Assembly: GCA_019448385.1 (NCBI GenBank)
Contig: JAGTXO010000012.1
Coordinates: 332,501-396,500, forward strand
Length of the DNA stretch: 64,000 nucleotides
DNA from: Diacronema lutheri
Lineage: Eukaryota; Haptophyta; Pavlovophyceae; Pavlovales; Pavlovaceae
Reading direction: 5' to 3'
Part shown: piece by piece, positions 42,801-52,237 of the stretch
Numbering within the stretch: position 1 is the first letter of the stretch
How the letters are laid out: each line of letters begins with the position of its first letter
Translations under genes and position numbers: made by a program
The notes under the pieces: model-generated
The model's database searches: none
Told to the model about the DNA's origin: nothing
The model's input: the letters and a program-made list of their open reading frames with translations, nothing else

Positions 42801-45800
42801 AGAATCGGACGAGGCGGTCGTACGCCGCCTTGAGCGGGATGAGCCGCTCGAGGAGCGCCTCGGCCTGCCCGATCCACATCACGCGCGTCATCACGATCTC
42901 GAGCGCGTCCGCGTCGCGCGCTCGCGCCGCCGCGTCGTCGTCGTTCGAGCGGTCGGCGCCGAGCTCGTGCATCATGCTCGCGTAGTTGTCGCCGAAGCGC
43001 ACGCCCGAGCGGATGTCGCCCGCGTCGGCGATCTCCACCTGCTGGTTGAGCACGCGGCGCAGCCGGTCGGTGACCATCAAGTTTGTGTCCGCCTCGACCA
43101 TGTTGTCGCCGCGGTGCTTGGTCCGGTCCTTGTTGCGCAGGTACTCGGCAAACACGGACGGCGGCTTCACGCGCCCGACGTTGATGCGCGACGGGACGAG
43201 CGTCGCCATCGCGGCGAGGCGCTCGAGCTTGCGCTGGATGCCGACGGCCTGCGTCACCTCGCACTGGATGCCGACGCACAGCCGCATGAGGCTGTTCGAG
43301 TCGTAGATGGGCTGCAGGGCGAGCAGGTTGACAAACTGCTGGCCCGATCGCCGGTAGTTTGTGATCTTGACGAAGCACTTGTCGCCGTTGCGCAGCGCGC
43401 CCTGGATCTGCGAGACGGCGCTCGGCTCGGTGTCCGGCCCCTGCAAGAAGCGGCAGTTCCGCCCGAGCGCCTCCTCGCGCGAGTACTGCGTGACCGTGCA
43501 GAAGACCTTGTTCACGAATATCATCGGGTTGCCCGCGATCGTCATGTCCGAGATGACCATTGACATTGGGTGCGACTCGGCCATCTCGACAAAGGCGGCG
43601 AGCCAGCCGACGAGCTCCGGCGGCGGGTCGTACCGCTGCCACAGCTTGGACGTGTACTGCTGCAGCGAGCGCGGGATCGTCGGCAGGAGCGTGGCGAGCA
43701 CGTGCGTCGAGTCCTCGCGCTTGAGCCACTCGTTAAAGACGACGGACGCGAGGACGCCCAGCGCCTTGCGCGCGAGCTCGGCGGCCTCGTCGAGCTCGCG
43801 CGCCAGGTCAGCACCGCCTCTCGAGACGGGAATCCCACTCGCGATCAGCAGCTCGCGCACGGCTGCGCCCTGCTCCGCGGGCGGCAGCGCCTTCGCCTTC
43901 TCGTGCGCCAGCCAGACCTCGAGCTGGCGCGCATGCCCACTCGCCGCGCAAAAGGCGCGATACGGCTCCATCACCGACTGGTGGCCCATCAGCATCGGGA
44001 AGCGCAGCTCCGCGTCATGCGCGAGCGCAAGCTTGGAGAGGCCGACCGTCGCGCGCGCGTACTGAGCCTCCCACCGCTGGAACGCTGCCGACGCGCCGTC
44101 CGCGTCGTCCGCGTCGTCGCGCTTGCCGTGGAGCGAGCCCATCTCCTGCGCCTCGGACGGGAAGGTCGCCGGTAGCCACGCGAGCAGCGTGCGCTGGTCC
44201 TTCTCCTGCAGCGCCTCGGCCTCCGCGTCGCCGAGCAGCGCGACGCAGTAGCGGAAGACGCCGTCCATGTCGTGGATCGGATGAAGTGTCACGTGGTTGA
44301 GGAAGCGCGTGCCGTTCTTGCGGTAGTTGTAGATGCGCACGTCCGCGCGCGTCGCCGAGCAGATGCCGCGCGAGAGCGCCGCGACCGCCTCCTGCTGCGT
44401 GTCCGCGCCCTGCAGGAAGCGGCAGTTCTTGCCGATCGCCTCGGCGCGGTTGAAGCCGGTGAGGGCCTCAAAGCCCTCATTCGCCCACGAGATCGGCAAG
44501 CCGGGCACCTGCACGTTCACCATGAGCAGGGGCGCGCGGTTGCGCGTGAGCGCGGTGGTGAAGAGCTCGGCCCACGGCCGGTCCTTGAGCTGCGGCACGT
44601 CTTTGAATGCGAACCACTTGCGCCCCATCTGCTCGAGGAGCGCTTCGCACATCTCCGAGCCGACGAACGGCTCGAAGCAGCCGCGCGCCAGCTTGTCGAT
44701 CAGCCGGCGGCACTCCGAGTTTGCGAACTTCATCGCCATGTCGTGCGTGAGGCCGTCGGTGAGGCCGTTCTTCTGGTAGTAGAGCTCGGACATCTGCGTG
44801 TACTGCTCGTCGGGCCCGAGGGCCTTGACAGCTGCGAGGCGAGCGGGGCGCGCGATATGCGCAAGGGGGAGTGGAGATTCTCGAGTGAGTGCAGCTCCAT
44901 GCATCGGTGCACGACGGGGGTTGCGCAGCACCCAGCGGACGGGCCAGCGCACTGCGCGCGTCCGCAGCTTCCGAGCTCGCGCGCGTGCGCGCGCACGTAC
45001 CGTGCACCTCGAGCACAAACCGCAGGTCGACCATAAAATTGGGCGCCTCGTCGCTCAGGAAGTCGCGGAAGTACGTCGTCGCGTCCGTGTTGAGCAAGAG
45101 CGCGGTCAGCGTCGAGTTCGCCTCCGAGAGCCAAAACAGCTTTGTGAGCGTGCGGAACATGCCGTCCTCCGCAGAGAGCGAGTTGAGCTGCGCCGCGCCC
45201 TCGGTGACTGTGAGCGTGTCGCGGTACTCGATCGCGTCCGAGTTGTTGAGGCCGAACGCCGTCGGCGCGACCCACACTGTGCCGTCGTCGCGTGCGGCGA
45301 TCACCTGGCCGACGCCGCCGTGCTCGAGGTCGTCCTCCACCACCTTCATGTTCTTGCGCTTCCAGTCGTCGCCAAGCGCGCCATCGTCGTCGCGGTAGGC
45401 CATGTAGGCGGCAGTGCCCTGCTTGCGGCACAGGTCGATCACCTTCCATTTCTCGAGGCGGAACGTGCCCTCCTGCCGTGTGCGCGCACGCACCTGCGCG
45501 CGGCGCGCGGCGACAAGCGCGCGCTCGTTCTTGTCCGCGAGCTTTGCCTGCGCCGTCTTGTGCCCGAGCAGCATCTGCGAGAGCACCGAGCCGTCGTGCG
45601 CTCCGAGGGCGAGCTTGAGGAATTCATCTCGCCACGCGCTCTTTTCCGCGTGCTCGCGCTCGCGGATCGTGTTGAGCACCTCGGTGGCCTGCGCGTCGCG
45701 GCCAGACTCGTTGAGCTTGGCGACGCTCTCCCTGAGGTTGAGCAGCTCCTTGGACATGCGGTACCGCTGCTTTGCGATCGTGCGCGAGGCGCGGCTGCTC

Positions 45801-46369
45801 ACGCCGATGTCGGACATATGCGCGTTCTCCTCAAACGCGGCGGCCTGCGTCACCTGCTCGTAGAGCGCATGGTACTCCTGCGCGTGCAGGGTCATTAGGT
45901 TCTTCAGCTCAGCCGCGCCCGCCTCCTGCATCTCCGTCAGCTCCTCTGCCTGCCGGCGGAGCAGCTGCTGCCGCTGCACGCGCTGCTTCATCTCGAGGCC
46001 GGCGAGCTTCTTCTCGAGCACGCGCTTGTTCGTCTCGACGCGATCAGCCTCACGGCGGGCGCGCGCGTCGTCGATGCGCTTGTCGAGGCGGCGCGCGTCG
46101 TCGTAGCAGCCCAGACGCATCAGCAATCGCCGCTCCATCAGCAGCTCCTCGAGCGTCTGGAACTCAGCCGCGGCCACCGCTTTGTCCGCTGCCTTCTTGT
46201 CGGGCGCGGCCTCGTTGACCTTCACCTTCTCGGCGACGGACCTCAGCTCGACCTTGGGCTTCTCGCCAGCGCGGCGGAAGTTGTCGACCGCAGTCGTCAC
46301 CTTCTCGCGCGCCGACTCGGCGAGCGCCTTGCGCGCCTTCGCTGCCTCCTTGGACTCCATGATGGACAT
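30819..46369 (-). CDS. giant RGS-LOV protein with ten LOV photosensor modules
   Basis: Exons 45001-46369, 32486-44831, 32033-32276 and 30819-31910 (introns 169, 209 and 122 nt) join in frame to 5,016 residues. Residues about 10-330 are charged coiled coil. Ten RGS-like helical segments (recurring F-x-K-L-x-W and FL-type helices) each precede a LOV domain. Nine modules keep the adduct Cys (residues 593, 916, 1406, 1830, 2343, 2697, 3461, 3996, 4581); module 7 has Met3075. The Asn-Tyr flavin-binding loop is kept in all. The tail (about 4660-5016) is low-complexity and ends acidic (SDSDEDSDDSTNDSDSDD). Single RGS-LOV fusions are known, mainly from fungi and algae; they bind FMN, sense blue light and can reach membranes. 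Here a light-responsive G-protein-regulatory scaffold is inferred. Acidic/Ser-rich linkers (for example 42360-42580) separate some modules. The start is the ATG at 46367-46369; an acceptor-like site 3 nt upstream suggests a further 5' exon. Confidence 0.92.
32050..32562 (-). other. LOV module 10 (type B-like), split by an intron
   Basis: The N-terminal part (CDMIKPGVPIMYVNKAFEQM) is at about 32490-32562. Intron 32277-32485 interrupts it. The core IGRNCRFLQG with Cys4581 (codon 32249-32251) is in the next exon. NYRKSGQPFLN is intact. I-beta is FMLGTNCE with Asn for Gln. Confidence 0.88.
34012..34320 (-). other. LOV module 9 (type A)
   Basis: Core LGQNCSFLQG, Cys3996 (codon 34213-34215); the Arg after Cys, normally an FMN-phosphate contact, is Ser. 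The loop NYRNNGEAFRN is intact. I-beta is YAVGILVE with Leu for Gln. Confidence 0.88.
35617..35925 (-). other. LOV module 8 (type B)
   Basis: Core LGKSCRFLQG, Cys3461 (codon 35818-35820), with Ser for the Asn before Cys. The loop NYTKAGVPFKS has Ser at the second Asn position. I-beta is CMGIQFP with Gln retained. Confidence 0.88.
36775..37083 (-). other. LOV module 7 (type A, adduct Cys replaced by Met)
   Basis: Core VGRNMRFLQG; Met3075 (codon 36976-36978) stands where the flavin-adduct Cys should be. The loop NYRKDGERFEN is intact, so flavin binding is still expected. I-beta is YIVALLRD with Leu for Gln. Confidence 0.9.
37909..38217 (-). other. LOV module 6 (type B)
   Basis: Core LGRNCRFLQG, Cys2697 (codon 38110-38112). 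The loop NYRRSGETFTN is intact. I-beta is CIGVQTE with Gln retained. This is the most canonical of the ten by inspection. Confidence 0.9.
38970..39279 (-). other. LOV module 5 (type A, Gln retained)
   Basis: Core VGRNCRFLQR, Cys2343 (codon 39172-39174); the usual Gly after FLQ is Arg. The loop NYRKSGARFVN is intact. I-beta is YCIGLQLD. It is A-type by its entry motif VDMAVAGLP but is the only A module with the Gln. Confidence 0.88.
40510..40818 (-). other. LOV module 4 (type B)
   Basis: Core LGFNCRFLQG, Cys1830 (codon 40711-40713). The loop NYRKDGSFFDQ has Gln at the second Asn position. I-beta is CIGVQAP with Gln retained. Confidence 0.9.
41782..42090 (-). other. LOV module 3 (type A)
   Basis: Core HGRNCRFLQG, Cys1406 (codon 41983-41985). 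The loop NYRKGGARFVC has Cys at the second flavin-binding Asn position. I-beta is YAVGMLLD with Leu for Gln. Confidence 0.9.
43252..43560 (-). other. LOV module 2 (type B)
   Basis: Core LGRNCRFLQG, Cys916 (codon 43453-43455). NYRRSGQQFVN is intact. I-beta is CVGIQCE with Gln retained. The entry motif is SDMTIAGNP. Confidence 0.9.
44220..44530 (-). other. LOV module 1 (type A)
   Basis: Core IGKNCRFLQG, adduct Cys593 (codon 44422-44424). The flavin loop NYRKNGTRFLN is intact. Strand I-beta reads YCVALLGD, with Leu in place of the signalling Gln. Confidence 0.9.
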
Positions 46370-46372
46370 CAC

Positions 46373-46811
46373 CTGCGCGAGCGAGCGCGCGCGGTCTGCG
46401 GCGCGCGGCGCGTCGCCACTCACGCAGCGGCATGAGATGGACCACCGCGATCGCGGCCGCGTCCTGCGTGCGGTCGCGATGCGCACCATCCGTGTATGCC
46501 GCGTCCGCAGCGAACGCCTTGATGTTTGCGAGCACGGCTTGGTCCGTCACCTGCGAGCACGCGGAGAGCGCACGCGCGCCGCCGCACGCCGTCAGAATGC
46601 ACGCGCCTGCGGCGCGAGCTCGCACGGGGCGGTTGCAACACAACAACGCACCGTGCTCCGGTGCTCCTCCGCCGGCTTGGCCGGGGGCTCGGGCGCTGCC
46701 GCTTTCAACCCGCCTTTCCCTGGCAGCATGTTGCTCATGCCCGCCACTTTCACGCACAACGACCACCTGCCATCGTTTCCGTTTGTGTGCCAACTTTCAA
46801 AAGGGCTGCCG
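46373..46811. promoter_or_regulatory. divergent region, RGS-LOV / UVR-motif protein
   Basis: These 439 bp lie between the two divergent genes. On the minus strand about 46437-46545 is an open segment (VTDQAVLANIKAFAADAAYT...) that begins after a good AG and ends at a consensus-like GTGAGT donor. It may be an upstream exon of the RGS-LOV gene, although its phase does not fit the 46372 acceptor directly. The remainder should contain both promoters. Confidence 0.45.
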
Positions 46812-47348
46812 ATGGCGCGCGTAGCGGCGCTCTGTGCGCTCCTCACTCTTGCGGGCGCCAAGGCGCTTACGCCGACGCGGCTCGCACGGCCGGCGTCACA
46901 TGCGCGCACGATCCCAAGCGTACGCTTTGCTGTGGCCGCGCGTGCGCGGCCCGTCGCGATCGACGCTGGCATGGCCGACGCGCTGTTCGGCGTGGCGTTC
47001 TTCACTCTCTTCTCGCTCTCCGGGATCCTCTTCATCAAGTCGGCCTTCTACGAGGCGCAGGACGAGTCGTCGATCATGGAAGGCGATCCATTTACAGCCA
47101 TAGGCCAGCGCCTGCCGTTCAGCCAACCGCGCATGACCGAGGAGGCCGCGCTGCAGAAGGCGGAGGAGCTCTCCACGCAGCTGCGCGTCGCGATCGCCGA
47201 GCGCGAATACCCAACCGCGTTGGCGCTCAAGCGCGAGCTCGCCAACCTCATGATTGACTATCGCATCGACTATAATGCGGACGAGCTCCCTGACGAGCTG
47301 ATCCCGCCGCCGAAGCGGCCGGCCTTCCTGTCCGACGGGACAGACTAG
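46812..47348 (+). CDS. UVR-motif membrane protein, probably plastid-targeted
   Basis: A single exon encodes 178 residues. The N-terminus is a short signal peptide (ARVAALCALLTLAGAKA) followed by a Ser/Thr/Arg/Ala-rich transit-like stretch, the bipartite leader used with complex plastids. One TM segment follows (ADALFGVAFFTLFSLSGILF). The C-terminal half has a UVR-like helical hairpin (LSTQLRVAIAEREYPTALAL then KRELANLMIDYRIDYNADEL), the L..L..A.....Y..A..L pattern of UVR motifs found in plastid EXECUTER/Clp-associated proteins. Plastid-membrane localisation and a protein-interaction role are inferred. The gene is divergent from the RGS-LOV gene. Confidence 0.65.
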   Translation: MARVAALCALLTLAGAKALTPTRLARPASHARTIPSVRFAVAARARPVAIDAGMADALFGVAFFTLFSLSGILFIKSAFYEAQDESSIMEGDPFTAIGQRLPFSQPRMTEEAALQKAEELSTQLRVAIAEREYPTALALKRELANLMIDYRIDYNADELPDELIPPPKRPAFLSDGTD

Positions 47349-47429
47349 CTGGCGTTGCCGCCCGCTTCTGTACGGAGCCAGCCCACCGGCGTTCCGCCCT
47401 CGACGGCGCCTGAGCGCTCCACCCGGCCG

Positions 47430-49793
47430 TCACCGGAAAGTGACCACGAGCGCGATGACGACGACGACGAGGGACGCGCCCGCCGACCGCACGGCGAGCT
47501 GCCCGAGCCTCGAGTCAATGCAGCCGCCTTTCGCCCGGCGCGGCGTGCTCGAGACGGCGATCGCCGTCTCGTTGTCGTGCTTCGCCGCGCTCGAACTTGT
47601 AGCCTGCGTGGCGCTGAGGCCGACGCGCCCGCCATCGCCGGGCCTCGTGCTCGTCACCCTCGTGACGGTCGGCGGGTCGCCCCACGCGCCCGCGTTGGCG
47701 CCGAGCGTCTCCACCGGCGGCAGACCGCCCGCTGTGCCCGACTCGGGCAGCTGCGCAGCCCAATCCCGCACGGTGCGCATCGGCGAGTCAGTCGACGGCC
47801 GCGCGCCGAGCTCGTGATGGTCGTGCGCGCCGTCGGTGTCGACCATCTGCACGTGCGGGGAGGGCGTCGCGGAGAGCTCGTCGTCGACAAGGCACGACTT
47901 CCACAGTACCGTCGTGCTGTCCGTGACGGACGATGGCGGCGGCGTGCCGACGAGGGTGAACGCAACGGTGACCACGAGCGTCACGACGCAGATGATGACG
48001 GCCATGTGCAGGAAATGCATGCACGCGAAGGGCGGCCCGCCGATGGTCGTGCCAACGACCGCCGCGCGACACTCCGCCTCGTACGCGAGCGAGACGCCGT
48101 ACTGCACGAGGCCGAGCAGAGAGCCGACGGCGAGCCCCACGAAGGCCGCGCGCTCGTTCACGCGCCGCCACGCGATGCCGAGTGAGATGACGGTGGCGAG
48201 CGCGGGCGCGAGGTGGGAGGAGGCGGCCTGCACGACCAGGTAAAACTCGCCCCTCTGCCGCTGCACGACGGGCAGCCACGCGAGCGAGAGGACGCACGTG
48301 AACGCGGTCGCGAGCCGTCCGCACCAGAGCAGCTCGCGCTCCGTTGCGTGAGGTCGCAAAAAGCGGTGATAGATGTCGACGGTGAAGATGGTGGAGGCGG
48401 AGTTGAAGTTGGAGGAGAGGGAGGACATCATCGCGCACACCATCGCCGAGATCATCAGCCCGACCATCCCCGGCGGGAATTCGCGGACGATCAGCTCGGG
48501 GTAGGCAGCGTTGGCGGCGTCTGGCTCGTCCAGCCGTGCGGTGCACCAGCCGCCGTCGGGCTGGCCAAGGCCGGCGCCGTTCATGCGGCAGCGCTCAAAG
48601 AGCACGCGCGCGGCGATCCCAGGCACGACGATAATCAACGGCGGCAGCAGCTTTGCATACCCGGCCGCGACGCAGCCTGCGCGCGCGTGGTGGAGCGAGC
48701 GCGCGGAGAGCACCCGCTGCACGATCACCTGATCGATGCACCAGTACCAGACCGACGAGATGATCAGGCCGGTGAAGATGCCCGACGACGGGTTCGCTAC
48801 GTCGCTCGACGGCCGGATCAAGTGCAGGTGGCTCTCGAGGCCCGCGCGCTCCAGCGTGTGCGCGAGGCCTGCGAAGCCGCCCGTGCGCTGCAGGGACACG
48901 ACGAGACCGCCAAAGCCGCCGGCGAGGAAGATGGCGGCTTGGAGCACGTCGGTGTACATGACCGCCTGCAGGCCGCCGCCGATCGTGTACACGCCCGTCG
49001 ACACGATGATCACTGGCACCGACGTCCACAAATCCCACCCCGCGACGACGCGCAGCAGGATGCCGCCAGCAAAAATCGACGCCGAGATCTTGGTCACGAT
49101 GCACGCGAGCAGCGAGAGAGCGCTCGCGAGGATGCGCGTGCCCGGGCCGAAACGCCGCTCGCAGAACTCGGGCACGGTCGTCACGTGCGCGCGCAGGTAC
49201 ACGGGCGCAAAGAGCTCGCCAAGCAGCACAATCAGCCAGCCCGCCGTCCACTCGTAAAGCGAGACGGGCAGCCCCGACGAGGCGCCGCTGCCGGCCATGC
49301 CTGCGACCGGCGCGCACGCGGGCGAGGGGTTAGCCCCGGAGAGGCAAGGGGCTGTGGGTCATCTATCTGCGCGGTCGTCAGCGTTGCACGGGGGTGGCGC
49401 CTGGGCAGTCTCAAACGTGCCCGCGCGTAGGTGCGAAGGGCTCTGGCGAGAGCAACGCGCTCCATGTATGCGCCACGCCGCGACCCACCAATGAAATGCT
49501 CGGTCCTGCGTACGGTGCGCGGCAGCGCGCTGGTGAGGCGTCCAGCTGTACGCGCGCGCGCGCGCGCGCGACGGACGCGCCCGCGTGGCGCGCGCGCCGC
49601 ACCCGATATTCGATGCGAAGAGCGAGCCGCCGATCGCCCACCACGCCATGTCGCGCCCGCCGAGGAAGAAGTCGGACGAATCAGCAGCGTCGCGCGCGCG
49701 CCACGAGATGAAGATGCCGATGACGAAGACGCCGCCCAGCACGACTACCAGCACCGCTATGTCCAGTGCCGACATCGCCACCACCGCCATCAC
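47430..49793 (-). CDS. sodium:solute symporter (SLC5/SGLT-like)
   Basis: Three exons (49603-49793, 49489-49505, 47430-49300) give 692 residues, similar to SGLT proteins. The family couples Na+ entry to sugar, inositol or other solute uptake at the plasma membrane. The 17-nt middle exon restores the conserved first-helix motif: SNIG (exon 1), then TEHFI, then GMAGSGASSGL (exon 3). Later motifs are LGELFAPVYLR, VPEFCERRFG, TIGGGLQAVMYTDVLQA, DQVIVQRVLSARS, and GMVGLMISAMVCAMMSSLSS/NFNSASTIFTVDIY. The long loop after residue about 525 is disordered, and a final hydrophobic segment closes the protein (GASLVVVVIALVVTF), as in SGLTs with 14 helices. The substrate cannot be read from sequence. Confidence 0.92.
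49489..49505 (-). other. 17-nt microexon of the symporter gene
   Basis: On the minus strand gaccgagcatttcattg lies between ...acgcag and gtgggtcg. It takes phase 2 from exon 1 and passes phase 1 to exon 3, encoding G-TEHFI-G of the family motif. Without it the Na+-site helix would lose five conserved residues and the frame would shift. Confidence 0.85.
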
Positions 49794-50002
49794 GCCCTCC
49801 TGACGTGCGGACGCCGGGGCCCTGGTCGCACGGAAAAAGCGGCGGGAATGGATGACTTGGGCTGGACGTCCGCTGCTGGATTCGCGGCTCGAGGCGAGTC
49901 GCGGGGCGGCCGCCAGCCCAAGGGTTGGGAGCCGGCGATGTGCAAGCAGTCACAACGCCCCCCTTTGCGCCTAGGCATGCCGTGGACAGTCGCGCGGCGC
50001 GC
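49794..50002. promoter_or_regulatory. spacer upstream of the symporter gene
   Basis: These 209 bp separate the symporter start from the kinesin stop (both minus strand). It contains gatgacttgggct near 49851, also present upstream of the sulfotransferase gene. Confidence 0.3.
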
Positions 50003-52200
50003 CTACATGACCGCGCACGCCTTTGAGCCCGGCTCGTCTGCAGGCGCTTTGTTGACGCGACCGGCGCCGGGCACGCGCGCCGCCGCGCTTTGCGGCGCGG
50101 TCACCGGCCGCCCTTTGAGCGGTGCCAGTGGCGCGCTTGGCGCGAGGTTGAGCGGCGCGCCAGTTGCGACATCGACGGCCGCGATGCCCTTCGCGTTGGC
50201 GCGCGGCGACGGCTTCAGCGGGCCGAGCTCCTGCCTACTGCCCGGCGCGCCCGCGGGCGCGGCGACGGGCTTGCCCACCGAGCTGCGCGCGGCCGCGTCC
50301 GCCACCGCCTGCGCCACCGCGTGCGCCGCGCCCGTACTGCCGGCGCTCGCGTGCGGCGACGCGTCGCCCACTAGGATTGAGCCGTTTCGCTGCCGGTTGC
50401 GCTCATAGTTGGCTTTTCGCTGGTTGAGCATCGAGCTGCGGCTCTCCTCGTTCGCGTCGATGTGCAGGCCGTCGCTGGGCCTCCGGCCACTCGCCGGGTC
50501 CGCATTCGGACCCGTGCCGCCGCTGCGCGTCGCGGCGTGCAGCTCTCTCTCGAGAGTATGTATGCGGCCGCGCAGCTCATCGAGCAGCGCACCGGGCGGC
50601 TCTGCCTTGAGCTGCTCGCGCACAAAGCGTTGCAGGTGGTCGCGCTGCTGCAGCAGCTGCTCGGCCACGCGCTGCACAACGGCCACGTCGTACTTTCTCG
50701 CCGAGCGCGCGAGAGAGCCGCCGCCGCCGCCGCCAACGCCGCCGCCGCCGCTCGCGCCGCCCGCCGCGTCGGACGCGGGCGCGAGCAGAGCCGCGTCTGA
50801 AAACAAGAGCTGGGGCGTGCCCAGCCCGCCATTCTCGACGCACGCGAGGCCCGGCTCCGCCGCTTTGTGCGCGCGCGCGCAGACCGCATCCGCGGGCACG
50901 GCAGAGCAGATGTGTATGCGCAGTAACGCTTTGCTGCCGAGCGCAGCGCCATTGAGCACGGCGCGCACGACCGCGCGGCGCGAGCCGCCGCCCGGCGGGA
51001 GCATGATGGACGCGGCGGACTCGGCCGACGGTAGCGCGCCGCCCGGCATGAGCGCGCCGCCATCCCGTGCGCGCAGCGAGATGGTCACGCCGCTCCCGTC
51101 GCTCGCTGCCCTGCCATCGGAGATGAGCTCGGCGATCACGACGGCCGCGGCGGGCGCGGCGACGCCCTCGCGCGCGCGCACCTCCAGCTCGCACGTGCCG
51201 TCCTTGTCGAGCTCGGCGGGCGAGGCCGTCCACGTCTGCCCGTGCCACTCAGCGGGCAGCTCAGCCACGTCGATGCAGTCGTCCTCGCAGTAGAGCGCAA
51301 TCTGCAGCTCCGCCTCGGCGTGCGCGCTGCCGCTCAGCTCGGCGCGCGGCGACGGGCCAAGCGCGATCAGCCGTGTGCGCTCAAACGCGCCGAGCTGCAG
51401 CGCCATCGTCACGAACGAGAATGCGCCGCCCTCGTACGCGGCCGCGCGGCGCGACTGGAGCACAACAGAACGCGTCAGACGGTCGACATAGCGCCGGTTG
51501 CCCGAAGTCGAGTTGTGCGAGACCTGCAGCTGCAGCAGCTGAAGCGGCACGCCGCCGGCAATCGCCGACGAGCGCCCGCACGCGAGCACGACGACGACGC
51601 TGCACGGCGCACCCGACGTGTTGACGAGAGAGAGCTGCGGTGCATTCCGCCAATCGGCCGCGCGCGTGCCGTCCGACGCGCGCGCGCCGAGAGGCCACGC
51701 GACGATCGGCGCGGCGAGCTTCTTCCACGGCGCGAGCGGCGGGGAGAGTCGAATCTCGTCGGTCGATGTGACGGACAAGACGAACGACGTGACGCCGCCC
51801 GGCTGTGCCGTGTGCGGCACGAGCAGGTATCGGACGCCCGCCTTCACGCGCGCGCGCATCACCGCCTTGCGCGTGCGCCAATAGGACGGACACGCCCAGC
51901 ACGCCTCGTCCACCTCTGGAATGTCAAAGGATTCGTACGACGGCCGGTCCTGGGCGAGGAAGGGCAGCGTGCGCGGGCAGCGCGGGCAGGCAGCGTGCGG
52001 AGCGTTGAGAGCGTGGCGTTGAGGGCGGTGCGCGCTCACACGCGGTGGGGCAGGACGGCCAAGCGCGGGCGCAAAGCGGACGCAGCGGGGTGCGCGGCGG
52101 AGAAGGCAGCAGCAGAAGCAGAAGCAGTAGCAGCAGCAGAAGCAGTAGCAGCAGCAGAAGCAGTAGCAGCAGCAGAAGCAGTAGCAGCAGCAGAAGCAGT

Positions 52201-52237
<37 letters not shown>

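Noticed and set aside
38068-45036. Possibility that the RGS-LOV locus is several adjacent single-LOV genes
   Set aside because: No stop codon or promoter-like gap occurs in the 12.3-kb exon, and linkers are coding-like (acidic/Ser-rich); one gene is simpler, though cDNA is needed.
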